Positions 8,201-13,222 of a DNA stretch of 15,614 nucleotides are shown here, piece after piece. The translations under genes were made by a program, and so were the position numbers. The notes under the pieces are model-generated. The model saw only the letters and a program-made list of their open reading frames with translations, searched no databases and had not been told where the DNA came from. The stretch lies in contig JBKPHM010000141.1 in assembly GCA_046729855.1 (NCBI GenBank), positions 1 through 15,614 on the forward strand, read 5' to 3'. Numbering within the stretch: the stretch's first letter is position 1; every line of letters begins with the position of its first letter. Source of the DNA: DATHSY01 sp046729855. GTDB taxonomy: Bacteria; Actinomycetota; UBA4738; HRBIN12.

Positions 8201-8604
8201 TCGGTCGCGCCGAGCGTCGGGACGATCCGTTGCACAATCGCGGAGGCGGGCGCCACCAGGACGAACGGGCCAGCGGCGGCGCGGATCGCCTGCGCCGCGA
8301 GCGCCCGGCGCGCCGCCGTCTCGGGCGATGGGTTGATGCCCTCGTACGGCAGCGCCTCCCACGCCGGGAACGGGGCGACCGCCTGCGGCCCGAGGTACGC
8401 GACCGCGCCCCTGACCAGGACCTCGGCCTCCCGAGGCCCCGGCGCAACGACGAGCACCGGGGCGTCGAGCGCGCGGGCCAACGCCGCGACCAGCAGGTCG
8501 GCGCCCGTCTCGGTGTGCGCAACGACGGGACGCGCACGCTCGAGGAGCAGCCGTTCGAACGGCTGCGACCCGATCACTGAGTCGAGCACCCTGGTCAGGT
8601 CCAC
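5227..8604 (-). CDS. mfd: Transcription-repair coupling factor Mfd
   Basis: DNA translocase that removes RNA polymerase stalled at lesions and recruits UvrA. The 1125 residues are near full family length. In order: the UvrB-like N-terminal module (about 25-330), the CarD-like RNA-polymerase interaction domain (about 455-560, with VHRIHGVGRFVG), and the SF2 motor with Walker A GDVGYGKTE (607-615), DEEQ box (708-711), SATPIPRT (734-741), ESGLDVPSANTL (851-862) and motif VI QLRGRVGR (877-884). The C-terminal TRCF domain with the UvrA-mimicking autoinhibitory surface follows (about 960-1125). No key motif is missing. The GTG start has GGGG about 7 bases upstream. Its stop overlaps the parvulin start by one base. 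The preceding 120 bases contain several stable hairpins and no gene. Confidence 0.98.
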   Translation of the reverse strand: MDLTRVLDSVIGSQPFERLLLERARPVVAHTETGADLLVAALARALDAPVLVVAPGPREAEVLVRGAVAYLGPQAVAPFPAWEALPYEGINPSPETAARRALAAQAIRAAAGPFVLVAPASAIVQRIVPTLGATEPLVLTTGLEVATDELADRLLGLGYARADVVEHRGEFAVRGGVVDVFPGGARRPVRAEFFGDEIELLREFVPATQLSTERVTRASVHPVRELIATPELRERAQMLAGRYGDRFGDQLARFADGLVFEGVEALAPLLYDEMPTIVDLLPPGGWTVLTQARRTTDRARNAVEEAGALAEASGWPGRSGMRPLDEALAGRPSLHLTEFSEGVDLRVKGWGTAQGNPPELARRLADLHGRGYRVIVAASAHGSLERAREIVAEHGLRLAQADPSATAIAVETDLPAGFVFEPARLAIATEEDLFGSRRHTRSVPRITRRRTDAIAAELVPGEFAVHRIHGVGRFVGIQRRAIAGSERDYMVLEYAAGDRLSVPTDQVGMVARYVGGEEPRLSRLGTNDWVRTTSRVKRAVRDMAGELVRLYSVRMSVEGHAFGPDTPWQAEMEDAFPYEETRDQLAAIDEVKVDMERPRPMDRLICGDVGYGKTEIAVRAAFKALMDGRQVAVLVPTTLLAEQHFITFSERFAAFPARVAMLSRFVDPAEQRRILEDLSNGAVDVVIGTHRLLSSDIAFKDLGLLVVDEEQRFGVTHKERLKKLRTHVDVLSMSATPIPRTLEMALTGIRDMSVVDTPPEDRQPVLTYVGPYAEDLALGAIRRELLRGGQAFWVHNRVATVDRQAAWIAEEVPDARVVVAHGQMDEELLERQMMRFWDREADVLVCTTIIESGLDVPSANTLVVDRADRLGLAQMYQLRGRVGRSSERAFAYFFFPPIQQLTEEAHDRLATISRHTALGSGFKIALRDLEIRGAGNLLGAEQHGHIAAVGFDTYARILRETVADLQGEPLPEEKEIRIDLAVKAFVPVGWVGQESLRLELYRTIATAGTHERLQEVRAEAWDRFGQLPPEVETLLAVAALRATCSEAGVTEVTTYRDEVRLKPVELDEAAIADLPSRLPGATYHRATKTLNVPAARIAGAELPAHIERALAAALGRDRASVTIAD

Positions 8605-8620
8605 ACCTTCACCCCGTGCG

Positions 8621-8664
8621 CTTCGGACAGCACGAAGAGGCCTCGCCGCGGCGCGGCGGGGCCT
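8621..8664 (-). promoter_or_regulatory. Two hairpins in the mfd leader
   Basis: Downstream of the strong stem at 8681-8707 and just before mfd there are two further inverted repeats: an imperfect one with AGGCC/GGCCT outer arms and a GC-rich inner stem (8638-8664), and a 5-base-pair CTTCG/CGAAG stem with a 7-base loop (8621-8637). They could be terminators for the upstream GGDEF-EAL gene or part of a structured mfd leader. No U-tract is present and I recognise no known RNA family. Confidence 0.35.
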
Positions 8665-8680
8665 TCAGGAACGAGTGTAC

Positions 8681-8707
8681 CGGCGACGGGCCGTTTGCCC
8701 GTCGCCG
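8681..8707 (-). terminator. Strong hairpin downstream of the GGDEF-EAL gene
   Basis: A perfect 11-base-pair stem (CGGCGACGGGC and its complement) with a 5-base loop lies 18 bases past the stop codon of the GGDEF-EAL gene and about 77 bases before mfd. It lacks a U-tract but its position and stability fit a transcription terminator, of the U-less kind found in GC-rich actinobacteria. Confidence 0.55.
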
Positions 8708-8724
8708 TCGGCGTGGAACCAGGA

Positions 8725-10848
8725 TCAGACGACGTGCAGATGGCCCAGGCCGCGCTCGCCCCGCAGCAGGGCGGGCGCGTCGGACGAGAGCGCGGCCGCA
8801 CCGCCCCGCTCCTCGACATACCGGGTGAGACCCGCCGACGCCAGCGGCGTCCCGAGGTGGAACCCCTGCGCCATGTCGCATCCCAGCTCGGCGAGCGCGT
8901 CGAGGGTGGCCTCGTCCTCGACACCCTCGGCGACCACGCGCAGGCCGAGGTTCCTGCCGAGGTCGATCGTCGCGCGGACGATCATCCGGTCGTTCGCGTC
9001 CTCGCGCATGTGTTCCACGAACGAACGGTCGACCTTGATCTCGCGGATCGGAAGGCGCTTCAGGTGGCTGAGCGACGAGTACCCGGTGCCGAAGTCGTCG
9101 ATCGACCAGCTCACGCCCATCTTGGCGAGCCGAGTCATGATGCCGATCGACCGACCGGAGTCGGCCATCAGGAAGTTCTCGGTCAGCTCGAGTGTGAGCC
9201 GGGACGCGGGGACGCTCCACCGGTCGAGCAGGTCCGACACCAGGTCCGGCAGCAGTGGGTCGAGCAGGCTTCGCGCCGACAGGTTAACCGCGACCTCCAT
9301 CGGGAGGTCCTGGCGGTTCCACATATGAGCCTGCCGCAGCGCCTCGTTCAGCACGTACGTGGTGAACGGCTTCAGCAGCAGCGTCCGCTCGATCATCGGC
9401 ACGAAGTCGTCCGGCACGATCATCCCGCGCGCGGGGTGGTCCCAACGGACGAGCGCCTCGACGCCGGCCACACGACGATCCGCGAGCGTGATCTTCGGCT
9501 GGTACTCCAACACGAACTCGTGGGTCTCCATCGCGGGCCGGACCTGACCGATCAGCGCCAGGCGGCTGGGGCTGTACCGGTCGAGCGATGGGTTGAAGAC
9601 CTCGTAGCCGCTCCCGGACTCCTTTGCGGCGTACATGGCCAGGTCCGCGCGCCGCATCAGCGCGTCGACGTCCGTGCTGTGCGTGGGGTACAGCGCGATC
9701 CCGATGCTGCCCGACACGTCGAGCTGGAGACCGTCGACCGTGAGCGGGCGCTCGAGCTCCTCGAGCAGGCGCTCGGCGATGCGGATCGCGGTGGCCTCGT
9801 CCCCCACGGTCGGCAGAACGATCCCGAACTCGTCCCCGCCGAGGCGAGCCATGAGATCATCCTCGCGCAGGACGTACGCCAGCCGTGGGCCGATCTGCTG
9901 GAGCAGTAGATCGCCGAAGTGATGGCCGAGCGCGTCGTTGATCTCCTTGAAGTGGTCCAGGTCCATCAGCATGACCGCGAGCATCGACCCGTTCTCGGGG
10001 AGCGCGTCGATGCGGTCCCGGAGCGTCTGCTGGAAGAGAACTCGGTTCGGCAGGTCGGTCAACGCATCGTGGAGCGCCTGATACTCCTTTTCGCGCTGGC
10101 GCTCCTGGAGTTCCACGGTCGCTTCCTGCAGCGAATGCGTCCGCGTGAACATCTGCCGCGCGAAGGCGAGCGGCGCGATGAACACCGCGATCGTCCAGAG
10201 CCCGCGCTCGAGGAACGTCGTCGCGACGATGACGGCGAAAAGGGCCAGGCCCATGTAGCTGACCACGAACTCCCCGAAGACGCCGACGTGCATCTCCCGC
10301 AGGATCGCGACCGTAGGGTCGCCGCTTCGCAGGTGAAAGTAGAACGCGACCAAGATCACGTTCACGGCATACCCAACGAGGGCGCAGGCGAGGACCGCCA
10401 GGCCGAGCTGCCACCATTCTGACTCTTGCCCCTGCCCCCACCACGGCGAATTTGAACCGTCGAGCGACGCCATCCGGCGGAACAGCACGCTCTCCGCTAC
10501 GACCGACCACGCTATCTGCGACCGGTTCCAGATCCCCTGGAGGAACGGTATCTCGCGCTTCAGCTCCCGCTCGTCGCTCGAGCCAAGGAACGCGATCGCT
10601 GCGGCTAGGGGAGGAGGATAGATCAGCGCAACCGAGAGCTGGAGGGGGAAGCTCAGGAAGAACGGAAAGCCGACGGTGGTCGGGATCGGGAGCAGGTCCA
10701 CGACGGCAATCGCGATGATCCACGCGAGCGCGCCCAAGTCTTGTACGAACACCGGATGTTCGTGGACCGACCACGCGAGCCAGCCGAGGAGCGGGGCGAT
10801 CGTGACGGCTTCGTACGCGAGGATCGCCGGCCGGCGCAGCGTCCTCAC
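8725..10848 (-). CDS. Membrane GGDEF-EAL protein (diguanylate cyclase/phosphodiesterase)
   Basis: Predicted to make and/or break c-di-GMP. From GTG 10848 it has 707 residues. About six membrane segments (roughly 9-28, 38-56, 63-89, 145-171, 193-212, 216-234) precede a charged linker helix (about 238-264). The GGDEF domain has DALTDLPNR (261-269), MDLDHFKEIND (295-305), I-site R328/D331 and GGDEF (337-341). The EAL domain has EAL (464-466), N522, E554, DDFGTGYSS (584-592), K605, E641 and Q661, the full set of metal and catalytic residues. Both halves look competent; which activity dominates cannot be read. The GTG overlaps the DUF5317 stop by 4 bases (GTGA), which sets the start; the longer open frame upstream is a shadow of DUF5317. 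The membrane half matches no sensor module I can name. Confidence 0.95.
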   Translation of the reverse strand: MRTLRRPAILAYEAVTIAPLLGWLAWSVHEHPVFVQDLGALAWIIAIAVVDLLPIPTTVGFPFFLSFPLQLSVALIYPPPLAAAIAFLGSSDERELKREIPFLQGIWNRSQIAWSVVAESVLFRRMASLDGSNSPWWGQGQESEWWQLGLAVLACALVGYAVNVILVAFYFHLRSGDPTVAILREMHVGVFGEFVVSYMGLALFAVIVATTFLERGLWTIAVFIAPLAFARQMFTRTHSLQEATVELQERQREKEYQALHDALTDLPNRVLFQQTLRDRIDALPENGSMLAVMLMDLDHFKEINDALGHHFGDLLLQQIGPRLAYVLREDDLMARLGGDEFGIVLPTVGDEATAIRIAERLLEELERPLTVDGLQLDVSGSIGIALYPTHSTDVDALMRRADLAMYAAKESGSGYEVFNPSLDRYSPSRLALIGQVRPAMETHEFVLEYQPKITLADRRVAGVEALVRWDHPARGMIVPDDFVPMIERTLLLKPFTTYVLNEALRQAHMWNRQDLPMEVAVNLSARSLLDPLLPDLVSDLLDRWSVPASRLTLELTENFLMADSGRSIGIMTRLAKMGVSWSIDDFGTGYSSLSHLKRLPIREIKVDRSFVEHMREDANDRMIVRATIDLGRNLGLRVVAEGVEDEATLDALAELGCDMAQGFHLGTPLASAGLTRYVEERGGAAALSSDAPALLRGERGLGHLHVV

Positions 10849-11432
10849 CGCGGCCGCTCCGTCGCCAGGCGTACGGCGACGGTCACATCGCCCGGTCGCC
10901 GGCGCATCCCCGCGATCACGAGCCAAGCAACGCCGAGGTATGCGAAGACGTCGCCGATGCTGACGACTTGCCCGATCTGGCTGACGCCGATCACGTCACC
11001 GAGAAACATCAGCTCGTCGTCGGGTCCGGCGAGGTGGTGCTTGACCCACCCGTCGTCGGCGAGCTCGTCCAGGGTCTCGAGCTGGCCCGACGTGACCAGG
11101 GCGTCGCGCGTCACCGGCATCCCGCCGTTGATCGCGATGACGGTGAAGTTCATCACGACCCCGAGCGCGATCGCGACGAACGGGATCGCCTGGCGGCGGA
11201 CGTTCGCGACGGCGAACGCCAGCAGCAGCGCGAAAGACACATAGAGCGCCGCGAAAGAAAGCGTCCGCGACGGCAATGGGATCGACTGGAGCGCGAGGCC
11301 GGCGATCGCCACCCACGTCCATCTGACCTTCAGATCGGCCAGTGCGGACACGCGCCCACCCGTCGCGTAGCCGATCGCGACGGCGATGACGAGCGTGGCG
11401 ACGATCAGTTCCATCGTCCGGACCCCCGACAT
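10845..11432 (-). CDS. DUF5317 family membrane protein
   Basis: Function unknown. The 195 residues carry about five membrane helices (roughly 7-23, 38-52, 59-77, 82-101, 157-176). Between the last two lies a roughly 55-residue polar loop. Features I associate with DUF5317 are YATGGRVSAL near the start, MNFTVIAINGGMPV (94-107), LMFLGDVIGV (141-150) and VSIGDVFAYLG (157-167). The ATG at 11432 is preceded by GGAGGT at ideal spacing; an open frame reaching 11648 runs over two microprotein genes and is rejected. A second ATG six codons in is possible. It is translationally coupled to the GGDEF-EAL gene, so it may supply or modulate an input to that enzyme; this is inference. Its ribosome binding site is buried in a 9-base-pair hairpin. 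Confidence 0.82.
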   Translation of the reverse strand: MSGVRTMELIVATLVIAVAIGYATGGRVSALADLKVRWTWVAIAGLALQSIPLPSRTLSFAALYVSFALLLAFAVANVRRQAIPFVAIALGVVMNFTVIAINGGMPVTRDALVTSGQLETLDELADDGWVKHHLAGPDDELMFLGDVIGVSQIGQVVSIGDVFAYLGVAWLVIAGMRRRPGDVTVAVRLATERPR

Positions 11433-11439
11433 GAGCCCA

Positions 11440-11470
11440 CCTCCGGCGAGCCACGCGCGCCCGCCGGAGG
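11440..11470 (-). promoter_or_regulatory. Hairpin covering the DUF5317 ribosome binding site
   Basis: In the mRNA sense, CCTCCGGCG pairs perfectly with CGCCGGAGG across a 13-base loop, and the 3' arm contains the GGAGG that serves the DUF5317 start 7 bases downstream. When folded, initiation should be blocked. It is not followed by a U-tract, so translational control is a better reading than termination. It lies in the 61 bases between the second microprotein and DUF5317, so ribosomes leaving that microprotein, or a trans-acting factor, could open it. Confidence 0.6.
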
Positions 11471-11493
11471 GTTCACGATCTCGGCTCCGAGCG

Positions 11494-11577
11494 CTACCAG
11501 ACCTTCCAGCTGGCCCCGACTGCAAGGGCGAGGGCGGCCAGCCAGCCGAAGGCATACAGGACGCGACGCAAACGCAC
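11494..11577 (-). CDS. Single-helix membrane microprotein, second of a tandem pair
   Basis: A 27-residue open frame from GTG 11577 to TAG. It opens with a basic segment (MRLRR), continues with a hydrophobic run (about 6-22, rich in Leu and Ala), and ends GASWKVW. The GTG follows an AGGAGGAGG run at good spacing. Third codon positions are mostly G or C, like the neighbours. It resembles the open frame just upstream: both share L-A-x-L and end in G-A-x-W-K-V, which supports both being real. They are 18 bases apart, and DUF5317 follows 61 bases later. A single membrane helix with the N-terminus inside and the W/K tail outside is predicted. No known family is recognised; a small regulatory partner of the membrane proteins downstream is one possibility. 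Confidence 0.65.
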   Translation of the reverse strand: MRLRRVLYAFGWLAALALAVGASWKVW

Positions 11578-11595
11578 GATCCTCCTCCTGGCTCC

Positions 11596-11682
11596 CTAGA
11601 CCTTCCACTTCGCGCCCGCGGCCATGAGCAAGCTGGCCAGCGACGCACCGGAGATAAGGATGCGAATCATCTTTGCCCGCAC
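11596..11682 (-). CDS. Single-helix membrane microprotein, first of a tandem pair
   Basis: A 28-residue open frame. The GTG at 11682 has AAGGAGG 6 bases upstream, a near-perfect ribosome binding site; the in-frame ATG at 11670 is too far from it. The peptide starts with a short basic stretch (VRAKMIR), has a hydrophobic helix (about 8-22) and ends GAKWKV. It is paralogous to the next open frame, whose tail is GASWKVW; the two genes also share the 10-base string AGACCTTCCA (plus strand) at their 3' ends. A candidate promoter lies about 45 bases upstream. Too short for conventional annotation and not recognised by me. The alternative, a regulatory leader peptide, is less likely given two similar copies with membrane character. 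Confidence 0.62.
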   Translation of the reverse strand: MRAKMIRILISGASLASLLMAAGAKWKV

Positions 11683-11728
11683 CACGCACCTCCTTGCCGT
11701 GAAGCATCAGCGATCGGTCGCGCGGCGT

Positions 11729-11736
11729 ATATCGGC
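11729..11736 (-). promoter_or_regulatory. Possible WhiG/sigma-28-type -10 box before the microprotein/DUF5317 operon
   Basis: On the minus strand the bases read GCCGATAT, the sigma-28-family -10 element in its SigD form. Transcription would start near 11722, giving a 40-base leader that ends in the strong ribosome binding site of the first microprotein. As with the similar box upstream of the other c-di-GMP gene, a TAAA -35 element is not evident (the bases there read about CCTAC). Confidence 0.35.
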
Positions 11737-11779
11737 CGGGGGGCGGTGATGTAGGTCGTACTTCCGTTCCCGCTGGAGT

Positions 11780-11816
11780 CCCCCGGTACCGTCCCGGAGG
11801 TAGGTCGAAGGACCTA
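11780..11816 (-). terminator. Two tandem hairpins downstream of pth
   Basis: Immediately after the pth stop, TAGGTC and GACCTA form a 6-base-pair stem with a CTTC loop (11801-11816). Next comes a 7-pair stem, CCTCCGG against CCGGGGG with one G-U wobble (11780-11800), which forms fully only in the minus-strand RNA. There is no U-tract. They plausibly end the rplY-pth transcript before the signalling operon. The rest of 11683-11779 holds the candidate promoter and leader, with no gene. Confidence 0.4.
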
Positions 11817-11817
11817 G

Positions 11818-12399
11818 TTACGAACGTGGGGCGGACCGGTTGTAGCGGTCCTGAGCAGCGGCGAGGCCCTCCCGGACGAGGGACAACACCGCGTCCGCGG
11901 CGCAGTCGACCAGGATGGCAACGTCGGCCTGTTCGCGCTTGCCGAACGGCTGGAGGACGAAGTCGACGGGGTCCTGCCGGCCCGGCGGCCGGCCGATCCC
12001 CAACCGGACCCGGTAGAAGTCCCGCGTCCGCAGGGACGCAACCATCGAATCGAGGCCGTGGTTCCCCGCGGTTGACCCGCCCAGCTTGATCCGAAGTGCT
12101 CGGAACGCGAGATCGAGATCGTCGTGCACGACGACGATCCGCTCGGGTGGCACGTCTCGCTTCCGGGCGAGCGAGGCGAACACCTCACCCGACTCGTTGT
12201 AGAAGCGATGCGACCGTCCGAGCAGGAGCCGCTCGCCGTCCTGGACGATCTCGGCGACGTCCACCGGGACGAACCGGACCTTCCGAAACCGCTCGCCGGC
12301 TCGGCGCGCGATCTCCTCGACCGTGCGGTAGCCCAGGTTGTGGCGCGTCCCGACGTAACGTTCGCCCGGATTGCCCAGCCCGGCGACGATCCAGGTCAT
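11818..12399 (-). CDS. pth: Peptidyl-tRNA hydrolase
   Basis: Recycles peptidyl-tRNAs released from ribosomes by cleaving the ester bond. The 193 residues are normal length. The start is canonical (MTWIVAGLGNPGERY) with N10, catalytic H20 in TRHNLGY, N68 in FYNESG, and D93 in VHDDLDL, the partner of H20. The stretch KLGGSTAGNHGLDS is colinear with E. coli Pth, yet residues 113-114 read N-H where E. coli has H-N, and residue 67 is Tyr where E. coli has Met; both positions lie in the substrate site. RVRLGIGRPPG (130-140) is typical. There is no ribosome binding site before the ATG; rplY ends 36 bases upstream, so coupled translation is likely. The neighbourhood with rplY is standard for actinobacteria. 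Confidence 0.96.
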   Translation of the reverse strand: MTWIVAGLGNPGERYVGTRHNLGYRTVEEIARRAGERFRKVRFVPVDVAEIVQDGERLLLGRSHRFYNESGEVFASLARKRDVPPERIVVVHDDLDLAFRALRIKLGGSTAGNHGLDSMVASLRTRDFYRVRLGIGRPPGRQDPVDFVLQPFGKREQADVAILVDCAADAVLSLVREGLAAAQDRYNRSAPRS

Positions 12400-12420
12400 C
12401 GGCCGGCGCCGACCGGCGCG

Positions 12421-12437
12421 AGCGCCACGGTGGCGCT
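12421..12437 (-). promoter_or_regulatory. Hairpin over the rplY stop codon
   Basis: Eight-base inverted repeats (AGCGCCAC and its complement) around one central base overlap the TAG of rplY and lie 22 bases before the pth start. A ribosome finishing rplY would melt it. It could attenuate or couple pth expression; a simple processing or terminator role is equally possible. Confidence 0.35.
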
Positions 12438-13104
12438 AACCCTCGGTCTGTTCCGCGGCGCCCTCGGCCTCCTCGGCGGTCGCGCCTTCGGCCTCCTCCT
12501 CGGCGACCTCGCCCTCCTCGGCCTCGGCCTCGACCTCCTCGACCTCGCGAGCCTGCGGCGGCACGACCGAGGCGACGGTCTCGTCCTCGGGCGTCAGGAC
12601 GGTGCACACCTCAGGCACCGCGATGTCGGCGACGCGGAGCGAATCGCCCACCTGGAGCGCCGAGATGTCGGCCTCGACCGACTCGGGCACGTCCTGGGGC
12701 AAGCACTCGATCTTGAGGTCCCACAAGTGGTGCTCGAGAACGCCGCCGGCCTTGACGCCGGCCGATTCCCCGATGAGGTTGATCGGCACATCGACGGTGA
12801 CCTTCTCGTCGCGGCGGATCTCGAGGAAGTCGACGTGGAGGTACTGCCCGCGGACGTGGTCGCGCTGGATCTCACGCGGCATCGCCAGATGCTTCTTGCC
12901 GTTCAAAACCAGGTCGAGGACGACGTTCGACCCGGCGGTGTGCAGCAGGTGGAAGAGCTCCCTCGAGTCGACCGACAGCGTGGTCGCGTCCTTGCCGTGC
13001 CCGTACAGCACGGCAGGTACCCGGCCGACCGCCCGAAGCTTGCGAGCGACGCCCTTGCCGGCGCCGTCTCGCGGTTCTCCCTTGAGCTGGTGCTGTTCGG
13101 CCAT
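12436..13104 (-). CDS. rplY: 50S ribosomal protein L25 (general stress protein Ctc type)
   Basis: Binds 5S rRNA in the large ribosomal subunit. The 222 residues correspond to the long, two-domain Ctc/TL5 form. The N-terminal L25 domain (about 4-92) has GKGVARKLRAVGRVPAVLYG (17-36) and VRGQYLHVDFLEI (84-96). The C-terminal TL5 domain (about 99-182) has VTVDVPINLIGESAGVKAGG (102-121) and DISALQVGDSLRVADI (146-161). A strongly acidic Glu/Ala-rich tail (about 187-222) follows, as is common in actinobacterial members. GAGGG sits 7 bases before the ATG. pth follows after a short hairpin-bearing gap. The 118 bases between rplY and the sigma-factor remnant should hold its promoter; none stands out. 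Confidence 0.97.
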   Translation of the reverse strand: MAEQHQLKGEPRDGAGKGVARKLRAVGRVPAVLYGHGKDATTLSVDSRELFHLLHTAGSNVVLDLVLNGKKHLAMPREIQRDHVRGQYLHVDFLEIRRDEKVTVDVPINLIGESAGVKAGGVLEHHLWDLKIECLPQDVPESVEADISALQVGDSLRVADIAVPEVCTVLTPEDETVASVVPPQAREVEEVEAEAEEGEVAEEEAEGATAEEAEGAAEQTEG

Positions 13105-13222
13105 GGTGGTCCCTCGAAATCGTGTTGGGACCGAATCGTATCAACCACCTGCGGCGACCGCTCGCCGATACCTTCGTGAGGGGTCGTGCGTCTCCTTCGA
13201 TGGAGGGCCCGAAGGCACGGCT

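Noticed and set aside
11433..11648. N-terminal extension of DUF5317 to 11648
   Set aside because: It runs through both microprotein frames with no hydrophobic or domain character, and ATG 11432 has an excellent ribosome binding site.
11683..11817. A c-di-GMP or other riboswitch in the leader of the microprotein operon
   Set aside because: I looked for the conserved GEMM blocks and found none; only two simple hairpins and a promoter-like box are present.
13164..13171. A third sigma-28-like box (GCCGATAC, plus strand) upstream of the sigma-factor remnant
   Set aside because: Last base is off consensus, no -35 is visible, and one or two chance matches to the 7-base core are expected, so I do not count it as a promoter.
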